Translations under genes and position numbers: made by a program
Notes under the pieces: generated by a model
What the model was told of the DNA's origin: nothing
The model's input: the letters and a program-made list of their open reading frames with translations, nothing else
Database searches by the model: none
Part shown: piece by piece, positions 37,483 through 47,022 of the stretch
How positions within the stretch are numbered: the first letter of the stretch is position 1
Layout of the letters: the number at the start of each line of letters is the position of its first letter
Assembly (NCBI GenBank): GCA_026399875.1
Contig: JAPLQF010000006.1
Coordinates: 73,549 to 137,548 of the forward strand
DNA: 64,000 bases
Reading direction: 5' to 3'
Source: Burkholderiales bacterium
Lineage (GTDB): Bacteria; Pseudomonadota; Gammaproteobacteria; Burkholderiales; Burkholderiaceae_E

Positions 37483-38607
37483 ATGCTCCGAATCAAACCG
37501 CTTCTTGTCGCAGCCGGTGGCCTGTTACTGCAACTCGTCATCGCACTTGTCGTCGCGCTCACCTTCACACCGGCGCCCGGCGCATACGCTCAGACGGCAC
37601 AAGCTGTTGCGCCAGACAAGACGCTGCGCGTGACCACACGCATTCTCGAGCCGCTGGTCGTGCAACGCGGCGAGTCGCTGAGCGGCTTCAGCATCGACGT
37701 CTGGAACGACGTGGCACGCCGTGCAGGGCTCAAGTCCGAGTTCGTGATCGTGGACAGCGTCAAAGCGATGCTGGACGCGGTGGAAAGCGGCGACGCACAG
37801 GTCGCGGTCGCGGCCATCAGCATGACGCCCGAACGTGAGCAGCGATTCGACTTCTCGCATACCTACCTGCAATCCGGCCTGCAGATCATGACGCCAATCA
37901 AGCAGACGTCCTGGCTTGACAGCCTGCGCAGCGTCTCCTGGGGCCATGTGCTGAGCCTGATTGGCTGGGTCGCGCTGCTGATCACCATCGTGGCACACGT
38001 GATCTGGCTGATCGAGCGGGGGCGAAACCCTGAATTCCCGGAGGATTATCTGCGCGGGGTGGGTGAAGGCCTGTGGTGGACGGTGGTCACGGTGGTCACG
38101 GTGGGCTACGGTGACCGCACCCCAAAACGCTTGCTTGGCCGTGTGGTGGCGACGATCTGGATGTTCGCCGGGCTCTTCCTGATCGCCCACCTCACAGCAA
38201 GCATCACCTCGCGGCTGACCGTGGAGAGCCTGCAGGGCCATGTCAACGGGCTGAACGACCTGCCCGGCAAACGCGTGGTGACGGTGCAAGGCACCACGGC
38301 CGATCAATACCTGACGGCCAATGGGATCGTCCATCTCAACGTGGCGCAGATCAGCGAAGCCTGGGCGCAGATCGAAGCGGGGCAGGCAGACGCGGTGGTC
38401 TACGACGCGCCGGTGTTGAACCACTATGTCAATACACTGGGCAAGGGCAAGGTGCGCATGGCCGGTGCCGTGTTCAAGGCCGAACCGTATGGCATTGCCC
38501 TGAGGCGAGACAGCCCGCATCGAGAGGCGATCAATCAGGCGATCCTCGAGATCTTCAACGATGGCACGCATGAGCGGCTCAGCAGCAAGTGGTTCGGCAC
38601 GAACTGA
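37483..38607 (+). CDS. GluR0-like ligand-gated potassium channel
   Basis: A 374-residue protein in which a type-3 solute-binding domain is split by a potassium-channel pore. A signal segment (about 8-36) is followed by binding lobe 1 (45-145), with T115 and R118 in SMTPER in the usual amino-acid carboxylate position. M1 (about 158-182), a pore loop with the potassium filter TVGYGD at 206-211, and M2 (about 222-245) follow, then lobe 2 (255-374). There is no third membrane helix. This is the layout of prokaryotic ionotropic glutamate receptors (GluR0). Ligand unknown. Start ATG 37483 gives the signal peptide; longer frames add unrelated sequence. Convergent with hslU. Confidence 0.88.
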   Translation: MLRIKPLLVAAGGLLLQLVIALVVALTFTPAPGAYAQTAQAVAPDKTLRVTTRILEPLVVQRGESLSGFSIDVWNDVARRAGLKSEFVIVDSVKAMLDAVESGDAQVAVAAISMTPEREQRFDFSHTYLQSGLQIMTPIKQTSWLDSLRSVSWGHVLSLIGWVALLITIVAHVIWLIERGRNPEFPEDYLRGVGEGLWWTVVTVVTVGYGDRTPKRLLGRVVATIWMFAGLFLIAHLTASITSRLTVESLQGHVNGLNDLPGKRVVTVQGTTADQYLTANGIVHLNVAQISEAWAQIEAGQADAVVYDAPVLNHYVNTLGKGKVRMAGAVFKAEPYGIALRRDSPHREAINQAILEIFNDGTHERLSSKWFGTN

Positions 38608-38644
38608 TTGAGCCACCGAGCGCTGGGTCAGCAGCGCGATCCAC

Positions 38645-39994
38645 TCACAGCACGTAGCGCGCCAGATCCTCGTTACCCACCAGACTCGCCAGCCGACCTT
38701 CGACAAACGCGGCATCGATGATCACCGGCGCTCCAGCGTGACGCCCGGCATCGAAGGACACCTCTTCGAGCAGCTTTTCGATCACGGTGTGAAGGCGCCT
38801 GGCACCAATGTTCTCGGTGCTCTCATTGACCGAGAAGGCCATCTCGGCAAGCCTGCGTACACCCTCGCGCGTGAACTCGACCTGCACGCCTTCGGTCGCG
38901 AGCAGCGCCTGATATTGCCGGGTGAGACTGGCATCGGTCTCGGTGAGGATGCGTTCGAAATCGGAGACCGACAGCGTGTCCATCTCGACCCGGATCGGAA
39001 AGCGGCCCTGCAGTTCGGGGATCAGATCGGAGGGCTTGGAGACATGAAAAGCGCCTGAGGCAATGAACAGGATGTGGTCGGTGCGGACCATGCCGTGGCG
39101 GGTGGTCACGGTCGTGCCCTCGACCAGCGGCAACAGATCGCGCTGCACGCCCTGGCGCGAGACATCGGCACCCGAGACCTCGCTGCGGGTGGCAATCTTG
39201 TCGATCTCATCAAGAAACACAATGCCGTTGTTTTCAACATTGGCGATCGCGCGAATTTTGGTTTCGTCTTCGTTGATGAGTTTGGCGGCTTCTTCTTCGC
39301 GCAGCAGCTTCAAGGCCTCGGCCACCGTCAGCTTGCGGGTCTTGCGCCGCCCGCCCAGGCCCTGGAGCATGCCCTGGAGCTGGCGCTGAATGTCTTCCAT
39401 GCCGCCGGGGCCGGCAAAATCCATCGCCGGGGCAGCGGCGGCTGCCAGCTCGATCTCGATTTCCTTGTCGTTGAGGCTGCCCTCACGCAGACGCTTGCGA
39501 AACTTCTGACGCGCGACCGAATCGGTGCTGGCAGCCGCCTCGCCATTGTCGGTGGCACCACCGAAACCGAAGGGGCGTGCCGGCGGCAGCAGCACATCGA
39601 GGATGCGGTCTTCTGCGGCATCGTCGGCACGGGTTTCGACCGCCTTCATGGCGAGCTCGCGGGCCTGCTTCACGCCGATCTCGGCCAGATCGCGAATGAT
39701 TGCGTCGACATCCTTGCCGACATAACCCACTTCGGTGAACTTGGTGGCCTCGACCTTGATGAAAGGCGCGCTGGCAAGCCGGGCCAGGCGGCGGGCGATC
39801 TCGGTCTTGCCGACACCCGTCGGGCCGATCATCAGGATGTTCTTGGGTGTGATCTCGGCGCGCAGCCGCTCGTCAACCTGCTGGCGGCGCCAGCGATTGC
39901 GAAGCGCAATCGCGACCGCCCGCTTGGCGCGGTCCTGGCCAATGATGTGGCGATCGAGCTCGGAGACGATTTCCTGGGGCGTCATCGATGTCAT
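38645..39994 (-). CDS. hslU: ATP-dependent protease ATPase subunit HslU
   Basis: AAA+ unfoldase of the HslUV protease. The 449-residue protein starts [37 protein letters not shown], with Walker [15 protein letters not shown] (about 57-70), the pore motif GYVGKDV, an intermediate I domain (about 110-240), Walker [12 protein letters not shown], sensor segments and the C-terminal tail ending DLARYVL that docks into HslV. Complete and standard. Follows hslV by 9 bases. Confidence 0.97.
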   Translation of the reverse strand: MTSMTPQEIVSELDRHIIGQDRAKRAVAIALRNRWRRQQVDERLRAEITPKNILMIGPTGVGKTEIARRLARLASAPFIKVEATKFTEVGYVGKDVDAIIRDLAEIGVKQARELAMKAVETRADDAAEDRILDVLLPPARPFGFGGATDNGEAAASTDSVARQKFRKRLREGSLNDKEIEIELAAAAAPAMDFAGPGGMEDIQRQLQGMLQGLGGRRKTRKLTVAEALKLLREEEAAKLINEDETKIRAIANVENNGIVFLDEIDKIATRSEVSGADVSRQGVQRDLLPLVEGTTVTTRHGMVRTDHILFIASGAFHVSKPSDLIPELQGRFPIRVEMDTLSVSDFERILTETDASLTRQYQALLATEGVQVEFTREGVRRLAEMAFSVNESTENIGARRLHTVIEKLLEEVSFDAGRHAGAPVIIDAAFVEGRLASLVGNEDLARYVL

Positions 39995-40003
39995 GGCAGC
40001 ACG

Positions 40004-40540
40004 CTATCCGAGCGTCTCGACGCTGTGCGTCTGATTGGTATAGATGCACAGGTCGCCGGCAATCGCGAGCGACTTGCGCACCACCGCCTCGGCGCTGAGG
40101 TCGGTGTTCTCGATCAGGGCGCGCGCCGCAGCCTGCGCATAGGGGCCGCCCGAGCCGATCGCAATCAAACCGAACTCCGGCTCGAGCACATCGCCATTGC
40201 CGGTGATGACCAGCGAATGCTCGGCATCAGCCACGGCGAGCATCGCTTCGAGTCGTCTGAGCATGCGGTCGGTTCGCCAGTCTTTGGCCAGCTCGACCGC
40301 CGAGCGCAGCAACTGGCCGGAGTGCTTGTCGAGCTTGGCTTCGAAACGCTCGAAGAGGGTAAAGGCGTCGGCGGTGCCGCCGGCAAAGCCGGCCAGCACG
40401 CGGTCATGATGCAGACGTCGGATCTTGCGGGCGCTGGCCTTGATGACGATATTGCCCAACGTGACCTGCCCGTCGCCACCGAGTGCGACCTGCGCGCCCC
40501 GCCTGACCGAGACAATGGTGGTGCCATGAAATTGTTCCAT
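40004..40540 (-). CDS. hslV: ATP-dependent protease proteolytic subunit HslV
   Basis: Threonine peptidase of the HslUV complex. The 178-residue precursor has the short leader MEQFHG before the mature TTIVSVRR, whose first Thr is the nucleophile; [34 protein letters not shown] and [16 protein letters not shown] are conserved. Usual length. First gene of the hslVU pair and 35 bases downstream of the STAS protein. Confidence 0.97.
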   Translation of the reverse strand: MEQFHGTTIVSVRRGAQVALGGDGQVTLGNIVIKASARKIRRLHHDRVLAGFAGGTADAFTLFERFEAKLDKHSGQLLRSAVELAKDWRTDRMLRRLEAMLAVADAEHSLVITGNGDVLEPEFGLIAIGSGGPYAQAAARALIENTDLSAEAVVRKSLAIAGDLCIYTNQTHSVETLG

Positions 40541-40558
40541 GGCGAGAGCTTACCTGCC

Positions 40559-40590
40559 TTCAGTGGCGGCGCAATTCAGTGGCGGCGCAA
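40559..40590 (+). repeat. 16-bp tandem duplication at the STAS gene stop
   Basis: TTCAGTGGCGGCGCAA occurs twice head to tail (40559-40574, 40575-40590). The right copy contains the last codons and stop of the STAS gene; the left copy lies just downstream, so it repeats the end of the gene outside the frame. Confidence 0.85.
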
Positions 40591-41997
40591 TCGGACCTCG
40601 GCCATTTCAGGAATCCCCATGACCGCGAGCAGCGCCGCGACCAGGTGGTTGAGATCCTTGAAGACCACGTACTTGCCGCCTGAGCGCAATGCGACGATTT
40701 CGTTGAGCAACTCGCCTGCCGCCACAAAATCGAGGCGGCGCAAGGCGCGGCAGTCGACGTTGATCTCGGCCCGATCGGCGCAATAGGAGCGCAGCGCAGA
40801 CAGCGTCGTCTGGGCACGGCCTTCGATACTGCCGAGCAGCACGAAAGCTTCGGCGCCGACCTGATAACTCAAGGCGGCCACCGGCGTTTCAGTTGCCCGA
40901 ACCCTCGGCCCTGCCAGCCGGATCGATGCCGGCATCGGCTCCCAGGGGGGCGGCGACACCTCATAGGTGACGCAATAGTCGATCGACAAATCCTCGAAGA
41001 CCGATTCGCGACCCAGCACCCGCAGCAGCTCGAGCTGCAGCAGCCAGCAGGCATCGCTGTCGTCGCGGCGGCCGTTTTCGGTCGTGCGGGACACCACCGC
41101 GAGGAAGGCGTCTGCACCGGCGACGGTCAGTTCGCCTCGCGTCCTGACGAACTCCCTGATTACTTGATGTAGAAGGCTTGCACCATCGGCATCGACACTG
41201 CGCACCGGGCTCAGGTCGAGTGTGACCGCCCGATTTCGCTGCGAAAACCGTTTGATCTGGTCGATCTGACGAGTCGCCTGAGCATCGAGCACTGCCGGCA
41301 GTGCAACCGCCGCAGCAGACGCCGGTGCCGCGGCAGTGGTGACGCTTGCTGCACCGGCGACCGTGTCGTCCCAGGTGGGGGGCGAGGTTTCGAAGCGGCG
41401 GCTGAAATCGATGGCCATTGAATCGAAGGCCTCGCGATTTCCGGTCAGGTGATAGAGATCGAAGAGCATGCTCCAGGCCTGGCGGGCGAAATTGCCGGGG
41501 AGCGGCTCGAGAATCGCCTGCTGCAGCACCGATTCGGCTGCATCGGTCTGGCCGTTGGAGTAGAGCACCGCCGCTTCTTCGAAGGCCGGCGGCAAGTTTG
41601 CGCTACCGATCTCCATTGGCTGCATGTCGGGCGTGCCCGCCAGCGAAGTCAGGCCAAGCGGCGCGGCAACGCTTGGCGCTGCGGCCCGGCCCACCGAACC
41701 GACGGGGTCGGTCGCGGGCGACAAGGGATTCGTGGGTGGATGGACAGTCCCGGCCGTCGAGGCCTGGGCTGCACGGCTGTCGTCGCCCGAGCGCACAATC
41801 ATCTGCGACTCGATTTCATCAATCTTGGCCGCAGTGGCGCGGGCCACCGCGCGCGGATCAGACGGGCGACCGGTCGGGAGGGTGGGAGCCACGCCAGTCG
41901 TCGCTCCGCGCTGGGTATCGACCACCGTCTCGGTGCCCGTACCTCGCTTGCGCTCAGCGCTACGTGCGTCTTTCTTGGCGAAAAATCGGAATATCAC
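40576..41997 (-). CDS. Double-STAS-domain protein with FimV-like N-terminus
   Basis: A 473-residue soluble protein starting with GTG. After a basic, proline-rich segment it has a helical repeat region (EEAAVLYSNGQTDAAESVLQQAIL, about 140-200) like the tetratricopeptide/FimV type. Two STAS-like domains follow: about 250-330 (AVTLDLSPVRSVDADGASLLHQVI) and about 375-473 (EINVDCRALRRLDFVAAGELLNEI, ending in GKYVVFKDLNHLVAALLAVMGI). STAS domains act in anti-sigma antagonism or lipid binding, but no phosphorylatable serine is clear. Such genes flank hslV in other betaproteobacteria. Function unknown. Confidence 0.78.
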   Translation of the reverse strand: MIFRFFAKKDARSAERKRGTGTETVVDTQRGATTGVAPTLPTGRPSDPRAVARATAAKIDEIESQMIVRSGDDSRAAQASTAGTVHPPTNPLSPATDPVGSVGRAAAPSVAAPLGLTSLAGTPDMQPMEIGSANLPPAFEEAAVLYSNGQTDAAESVLQQAILEPLPGNFARQAWSMLFDLYHLTGNREAFDSMAIDFSRRFETSPPTWDDTVAGAASVTTAAAPASAAAVALPAVLDAQATRQIDQIKRFSQRNRAVTLDLSPVRSVDADGASLLHQVIREFVRTRGELTVAGADAFLAVVSRTTENGRRDDSDACWLLQLELLRVLGRESVFEDLSIDYCVTYEVSPPPWEPMPASIRLAGPRVRATETPVAALSYQVGAEAFVLLGSIEGRAQTTLSALRSYCADRAEINVDCRALRRLDFVAAGELLNEIVALRSGGKYVVFKDLNHLVAALLAVMGIPEMAEVRLRRH

Positions 41998-42040
41998 GGC
42001 TTTTAAATCAATGAGTTACGAGCCAGTCTAGCATGGGGGT

Positions 42041-42071
42041 CTGTGGCGCGACCGGTACGTCTGCGCCACAG
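42041..42071 (+). promoter_or_regulatory. Hairpin in the leader of the ZnuD-like gene
   Basis: A perfect 9-bp inverted repeat (CTGTGGCGC at 42041-42049, GCGCCACAG at 42063-42071, 13-base loop) lies between the STAS start and the receptor start. It may be an operator or a leader hairpin. I see no Zur-like AT-rich palindrome and no cobalamin riboswitch in this 160-base spacer. Confidence 0.4.
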
Positions 42072-42157
42072 GTCGGCCTGAAAGGGCCTGCCGTCGCTCA
42101 AACCGCCAAGGTGCCATGGCACACTGAAGGCCCGCCAAAATTTCACCACCCATCGAC

Positions 42158-44200
42158 ATGTCCAAAAAGTTCTGCCTCTGCTGGATCGCCCTTGGCGTCA
42201 ACGGGCTCTGCTCGGTGCATGCCCAATCGTTGCCCTCGGTCACGGTCACCGCACCTTCCTCAGACGAAACCTCGCCAGGCGTCACCAGCCTTCGCGGCAG
42301 CGAGCTCGACCGGCGTCGCGCGGTCTCGCTCGGCGACACCCTCGATAGCCAGGTGGGCGTGAGCTCGAGCGGCTTCAGCACCGCCGCCGGCCGGCCGGTC
42401 ATCCGCGGACAATCGGGCTCGAGGGTGACGGTCGCCGAAAACGGACTCGACACCCTGGACGCCTCCGACATCAGCCCCGACCACGCGGTCACCGTCGATC
42501 CACTGGCGGCCCGCCGCATCGAGGTCCTGCGTGGGCCATCGACCCTGCTCTATGGCGGCAACGCCGTCGGCGGCCTGGTCAACAGCATCTCCGATCTGAT
42601 CCCGACAACCGCGCTGCGGTCGGTGAGCGGCGATCTCCTGCTTGGCGCCGACTCGGCCTCGCTCGAAAAACTCGGCGCGGTACGCCTGCGTGGCGGCAAC
42701 CTCGGCGGCACCGGATTGGCAGCGTCACCGGGCGGCGGCAGTCTGAACTGGACGTTCGGCGGCTTTTCGCGCGATGCGAACGATTACCGCATCCCCGGCA
42801 ACGCAACGCTTGGCGACCCGAACAGCGCCACCGGGCGACTGCCAAACAGCTACAGCCGAAGCACCGGCGCCTCGGGGGGCGTGTCATGGGTCGATCGATG
42901 GGGCGTGATCGGCCTGTCGCACACCGAACTGCATGCCACCTACGGCATCCCCGCCGAAGAATCGGTCTTCATTGATCAGCGCAATCACCGCACCGAAGGC
43001 CTGCTCGTGCTCGACCAGCCGGTCAGCTGGCTCGAGTCGCTGCGCGTGAAGGCAACGCAAGTGCGCTACCGCCATCAGGAGATCGATGCCAGCAACGGCG
43101 AGGTAGGCACCCAGTTCGACAGCACCGGCTACGACACCCGGCTCGAGGCCGCCTACCTGCCGATCGCGGGCATCAGCGGCATCTTCGGCCTGAGCAGCCG
43201 CGATCGCACGCTCAGCGCCAGTGGCAGCGAGGCCTATATCCCGACCACCGCCGATCGCCAGAACGCCCTGTTTTTGAGCGCAGGCCGGGCATTCGGCAAC
43301 GCCCGACTCGAATTCGGCACGCGTCAGAGCAAGGCGCGGCTCGACCCGACCGGCAATCCGGACCTTCCGCTGCGCAACTTCACCCTGAGCGATTACTCGC
43401 TGGGCCTGAAGATGCCGGTGGGTGGCCCGATCGAGCTGTCGATCAATGCGTCGAGTGCGCAGCGTGCGCCGTCGGTGCCGGAGCTCTATGCCGACGGCCC
43501 GCATGCCGCTACCGCCACTTTCGAGATCGGCAATCCGACGCTCAACAAGGAGCGCTCGCGCAACCTCGAGCTGTCGGTCGGATCGGCCGCGACGCCGCTT
43601 CGCTGGAAGGCCAGTGTGTTTCAGCAGCGCTTCGAGAACTACATCGCCGGCTTTTCAACCGACGTCAACCACGACGGGGTCGCCGACCGGGTCGACGATG
43701 AGGGAACGGTCGTCAATTCGCCTGCGGACCCGACCGCCGGACCGCTGCGGCGCCTCGCCTACCAGGAGGCGCCGGCAAATTTTCGCGGGCTTGAGCTCGA
43801 AATCGGCTGGCGGCCGGTGAATTCGGCCTGGGGCTGGCGCACGTTCGCCGACACGGTGCGCGGCACGGTCGAGGGCATCGGCGACGCCCCCCGACTGCCG
43901 CCGATGCGGATCGGTGTGTCGACCGACTATGCCTCGGGCCCCTGGACCGGCTTCGCATCGGTGATGTATGCCGCGCAGCAGAACCGCACCTCGCCCTTCG
44001 AAACCCCGACCCCGAGCTATACCCGGGTCGACGGCGAGATCGCCTACAACTGGAAGACCGGCGCGACCGGTTCTACCACCCTGTTCGTGGCGGGCCGCAA
44101 CCTTCTTAATGAAGACATCCGGCTGTCGACCTCGTATGTGAAGGACACCGTGCCGATGCCCGGCCGATCGTTCTACGCAGGAATGCGCGTCCGGTTCTGA
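42158..44200 (+). CDS. TonB-dependent outer-membrane receptor, ZnuD-like
   Basis: A 680-residue beta-barrel receptor. Signal peptide to about residue 22 (SVHAQ), a TonB-box region (SVTVTAP), a plug domain with RPVIRGQSGSRVTVAENGLDTLDASDISPDHAV and RRIEVLRGPSTLLYGGNAVGG, and a 22-strand barrel ending GRSFYAGMRVRF. ELYADGPHAATATFEIGNPTLNKERSRNLEL and LSTSYVKDTVPMPGRS are segments I associate with ZnuD, the zinc/haem importer of Neisseria. The neighbours (COG0523 GTPase, cysteine-poor DksA) fit zinc economy. Substrate remains inferred. Confidence 0.85.
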   Translation: MSKKFCLCWIALGVNGLCSVHAQSLPSVTVTAPSSDETSPGVTSLRGSELDRRRAVSLGDTLDSQVGVSSSGFSTAAGRPVIRGQSGSRVTVAENGLDTLDASDISPDHAVTVDPLAARRIEVLRGPSTLLYGGNAVGGLVNSISDLIPTTALRSVSGDLLLGADSASLEKLGAVRLRGGNLGGTGLAASPGGGSLNWTFGGFSRDANDYRIPGNATLGDPNSATGRLPNSYSRSTGASGGVSWVDRWGVIGLSHTELHATYGIPAEESVFIDQRNHRTEGLLVLDQPVSWLESLRVKATQVRYRHQEIDASNGEVGTQFDSTGYDTRLEAAYLPIAGISGIFGLSSRDRTLSASGSEAYIPTTADRQNALFLSAGRAFGNARLEFGTRQSKARLDPTGNPDLPLRNFTLSDYSLGLKMPVGGPIELSINASSAQRAPSVPELYADGPHAATATFEIGNPTLNKERSRNLELSVGSAATPLRWKASVFQQRFENYIAGFSTDVNHDGVADRVDDEGTVVNSPADPTAGPLRRLAYQEAPANFRGLELEIGWRPVNSAWGWRTFADTVRGTVEGIGDAPRLPPMRIGVSTDYASGPWTGFASVMYAAQQNRTSPFETPTPSYTRVDGEIAYNWKTGATGSTTLFVAGRNLLNEDIRLSTSYVKDTVPMPGRSFYAGMRVRF

Positions 44201-44227
44201 ACGTCGCTCGATCTGCTCAGTCGCCGC

Positions 44228-44656
44228 TCAGTCGCCATAGAGTTTCTGGCGAAGCTCGCGGCGCTGCTGGGCCTCGAGCGACAGGGTCGCGGTCGGGCGC
44301 GCCAGCAGCCTCGGCACACCGATCGCGTCGCCGGTCTCTTCACACCAGCCGTAGTCGCCCGAATCGATGCGGGCAAGGGACTGCTGGATCTTCTTGAGCA
44401 GCTTGCGTTCGCGATCGCGGGTGCGAAGTTCGAGTGCATGCTCTTCTTCGATCGTGGCGCGGTCGGCCGGATCGGGAACGATGACGGTTTCGCGCAGATG
44501 CTCGGTGGTCTCACCGGCATTGACGAGCAGTTCGCGTTCCATCTGCTGCAGACGGGCCCGGAAAAACTGGAGCTGCGCCTCATTCATGTAGTCTGCCTCA
44601 GGCATAGCGGTCAGCTCTGCCTCGGTCAGCGGCTTCAATGCTTTGGTCACAGCCAT
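44228..44656 (-). CDS. dksA: RNA polymerase-binding transcription factor DksA
   Basis: A 142-residue DksA that inserts its coiled-coil tip into the RNA polymerase secondary channel to potentiate ppGpp. The coiled coil spans about 28-105 with acidic tip PDPADRATIEEEHALEL, followed by GDYGWCEETGDAIGVPRLLARPTATLSLEAQQRRE. Only one cysteine of the four in classical zinc-finger DksA is present, so zinc is not needed; this form is common in alpha- and betaproteobacteria and resembles Pseudomonas DksA2. It follows the COG0523 GTPase by 40 bases and is probably co-transcribed with it. Confidence 0.93.
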   Translation of the reverse strand: MAVTKALKPLTEAELTAMPEADYMNEAQLQFFRARLQQMERELLVNAGETTEHLRETVIVPDPADRATIEEEHALELRTRDRERKLLKKIQQSLARIDSGDYGWCEETGDAIGVPRLLARPTATLSLEAQQRRELRQKLYGD

Positions 44657-44696
44657 ATTGATGTCCTGTATGACTCGTCCCGCACGGCAGGGGCCG

Positions 44697-45674
44697 TCAG
44701 GCGAGGCACTGTTGTAATCCCTGGATGAACATGTCTTTCGGCAGCTTTCTGCCGATGAACACCATCTTGCTGGTCGGCTTTTCGCCGGGCTGCCATCGCC
44801 TGCCCAGATCGGCGCCCATCATCTGGTGAACGCCCTGAAACACCATCTGGCGCTCGGAGCCTTTGACGAAAAGGACGCCTTTATACCGCAACATGTCTGG
44901 GCCGTAAACCTGAACGATCCCGCCGAGGAAGTCCTCGAGCTTGGTAGCGTTGAAGGGTTTGTCGGACTTGAAGATGAAGGAAGTGACCGCGTCGTCGTGC
45001 TCGTGCTCGTCGCTGGTGAGGAAATCGGGGGTGAGCTCGAGCACCGCATTGAGGTTGAAACCGCGGATATCGAGGACCTCATCGATCGGCACATTGCCGA
45101 AGTGGACCGGCTTGATCGGTGCGCGCGGATTGATGCGCTGCAAACGCCCAATCAGCGTCTTTTGCTCGGGCTCGCCGACCAGGTCAACCTTGGACATCAG
45201 GATGCGGTCGGCAAAGCCAACCTGCTCGACCGCCTCCTTGTGCTCGGTGAGCTGCTGGTCGCCGTGACGGGCATCGACCACGGTGATGACCGCATCGAGC
45301 AGGTAATACTCGGCGACATCGTCATCGATGAAGAAGGTCTGGGCCACAGGCCCCGGATCAGCCAGGCCGGTGGTCTCGATGATGACCCGCTCGAAACTGA
45401 TCTCGCCGGCCTCGCGACGCTCGCGCAGATCGCCCAGGATACGGACCAGATCGCCGCGCACCGTGCAGCAGATGCAGCCGTTGTTCATCTCGACGATCTG
45501 CTCTTCGCGGTTTTGCAGCAGCAGCTCGTTGTCGACACCTTCCTCGCCGAATTCGTTTTCGATCACGGCAATGCGATGGCCATGCTGCTCGCTGAGGATC
45601 CGGTTGAGCAGCGTGGTTTTGCCGCTGCCCAGAAAGCCGGTCAGGATCGTGACAGGAACGTTGGGTTGAGCCAT
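44697..45674 (-). CDS. COG0523 (CobW/YeiR-like) metal-chaperone GTPase
   Basis: A 325-residue G3E-family P-loop GTPase. Walker A is LTGFLGSGKTTLLNRIL (about 10-26), ENEFGEEGVDN, the COG0523 metal motif GCICCTVRGDL, switch ETTGLADP, base motif MSKVDL, and a histidine/acid stretch DEHEHDD before the C-terminal CobW domain (LRYKGVLFVKGSERQMVFQGVH). Such proteins move zinc or other metals into target enzymes. ATG 45674 is chosen since upstream codons are unlike the family. Upstream of dksA in the same direction; next to the ZnuD-like receptor. Zinc as the metal is inferred. Confidence 0.9.
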   Translation of the reverse strand: MAQPNVPVTILTGFLGSGKTTLLNRILSEQHGHRIAVIENEFGEEGVDNELLLQNREEQIVEMNNGCICCTVRGDLVRILGDLRERREAGEISFERVIIETTGLADPGPVAQTFFIDDDVAEYYLLDAVITVVDARHGDQQLTEHKEAVEQVGFADRILMSKVDLVGEPEQKTLIGRLQRINPRAPIKPVHFGNVPIDEVLDIRGFNLNAVLELTPDFLTSDEHEHDDAVTSFIFKSDKPFNATKLEDFLGGIVQVYGPDMLRYKGVLFVKGSERQMVFQGVHQMMGADLGRRWQPGEKPTSKMVFIGRKLPKDMFIQGLQQCLA

Positions 45675-45822
45675 GGGACAGACCTGTTCAGTGCCGGCTG
45701 CTCGCCGTGCAACCCGGGTCGGGTGCGGCGTAGCCGAAAAAACATAACCCTCGACTATACATCGAACCGGTGACACGCCGTCTGTCAGACGCCAGCCCGA
45801 GCCTTGCAGACGACGGGCGGCA

Positions 45823-47010
45823 TTACATCCGCCGCAGCATCAGGCCTTTGAGGTATTCGCCTTCGGGATGCGTCATGAGCATCGGATGGTCGACACCGGC
45901 AGCAAGACGCTTGAGCATCTGGGCATCGACTCCGGCATCGAAGACCGCGCCGGCGATGATCTTCTGGAACAGATCGAGCGAGACCGCGCCGGAACACGAA
46001 AAGGTGAACAGCAGGCCGCCCGGGGCGAGCAGGCGCAGCGCCTTGAGGTTGATTTCCTTGTAGGCCCTGGCGGCACGGTCGATATGGTGGGCCGAGGGCG
46101 CGAATTTGGGCGGGTCAAGGACGATCAGGTCGAACTGGCGGCCTTCGGCGAGCATCGCCTTGAGCGTGTCGAAGACATTGGCCTGCAGCCAGGTGGAGGA
46201 GGTCTCAAAGCCGTTGAGCTTCTCATGGTCGGCCGCCATGGCCAGCGCCTCGGCGCTGCTGTCGACCGAAGTCGCCTCGATTGCACCGCCCTGACGGGCC
46301 GCAAGCGTAAAGCCGCCGGTATAGCAAAAACAGTTGAGCACCCGCCGGCCGGCCGCATTGGCGCGCACCAGCGACCGGTTGTCGCGCTGGTCGATGTAAA
46401 AGCCGGTCTTGTGGCCGGTCACCACATCGACCCGATAGCGCACGCCCTCCTCGGTCACCAGCACCGGTGTCGGTTCGCCGCCGCGCAGGGGCCCCTCGCT
46501 CGGGGCGAGCCCTTCACGTTCACGGGCGGCAGCATCCGAGCGCTCGTAAATCGCGCGACAACCGGTGGCCGCGGTGAGGGCCTCGATGATGACCTCGCGC
46601 CAGGGCTCGATGCCGGCCGACTGGCACTGCACGACCAGCTGATCACCATAGCGGTCGACCACCAGACCGGGCAGCGCATCGGCCTCGCCGAACACCAGCC
46701 GCACTGCGGTGGTCTCGGTGGAAAGCGACTGGCGACGCGCGACCGCTGCGGCCACGCGTGCGGTGATCAGCGCGGCATCGACCTGCTCATGCTCGAGAAA
46801 GCTCCAGGCCCGGGCGCGAATCATCGAGGTCGGGCTGAAGGCCGCCCAGGCGAGGAAACTGCCGTCGGCGCCCACCACCCTCACGATATCGCCCGATGCC
46901 GGATGGCCGATCACCCGGTCGATGGCCATCGCATAGACCCAGGGATGGCGGCGGCGCAGCGACTTTTCCTTGCCGGGCTTGAGTTTGAGGAGGGGCTCGG
47001 TACGGGTCAT
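45823..47010 (-). CDS. rlmI: Class I rRNA methyltransferase, RlmI-like
   Basis: A 395-residue enzyme that in E. coli makes m5C1962 in 23S rRNA. An N-terminal PUA domain (LKLKPGKEKSLRRRHPWVYAMAI to AAFSPTSMIRARAW, about 8-85) is followed by an EEHEE-like linker and a Rossmann methyltransferase domain with FYIDQRDNRSLV, VLNCFCYTGGFTLAA, VDSSAEAL, VLDPPKFAPS and TFSCSGAV, which contains the catalytic Cys. Standard length. Twelve bases after xerC, so probably the last gene of the leftward lpxL-dapF-xerC operon. Confidence 0.93.
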   Translation of the reverse strand: MTRTEPLLKLKPGKEKSLRRRHPWVYAMAIDRVIGHPASGDIVRVVGADGSFLAWAAFSPTSMIRARAWSFLEHEQVDAALITARVAAAVARRQSLSTETTAVRLVFGEADALPGLVVDRYGDQLVVQCQSAGIEPWREVIIEALTAATGCRAIYERSDAAAREREGLAPSEGPLRGGEPTPVLVTEEGVRYRVDVVTGHKTGFYIDQRDNRSLVRANAAGRRVLNCFCYTGGFTLAARQGGAIEATSVDSSAEALAMAADHEKLNGFETSSTWLQANVFDTLKAMLAEGRQFDLIVLDPPKFAPSAHHIDRAARAYKEINLKALRLLAPGGLLFTFSCSGAVSLDLFQKIIAGAVFDAGVDAQMLKRLAAGVDHPMLMTHPEGEYLKGLMLRRM

Positions 47011-47022
47011 GGGGAATCGCCT

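Noticed and set aside
39074..40786. 570-codon plus-strand frame across hslU and hslV
   Set aside because: Shadow of two certain genes.
42001..42157. Zur operator upstream of the ZnuD-like receptor
   Set aside because: No GTTATA-type palindrome; only a G+C-rich 9-bp dyad was found.
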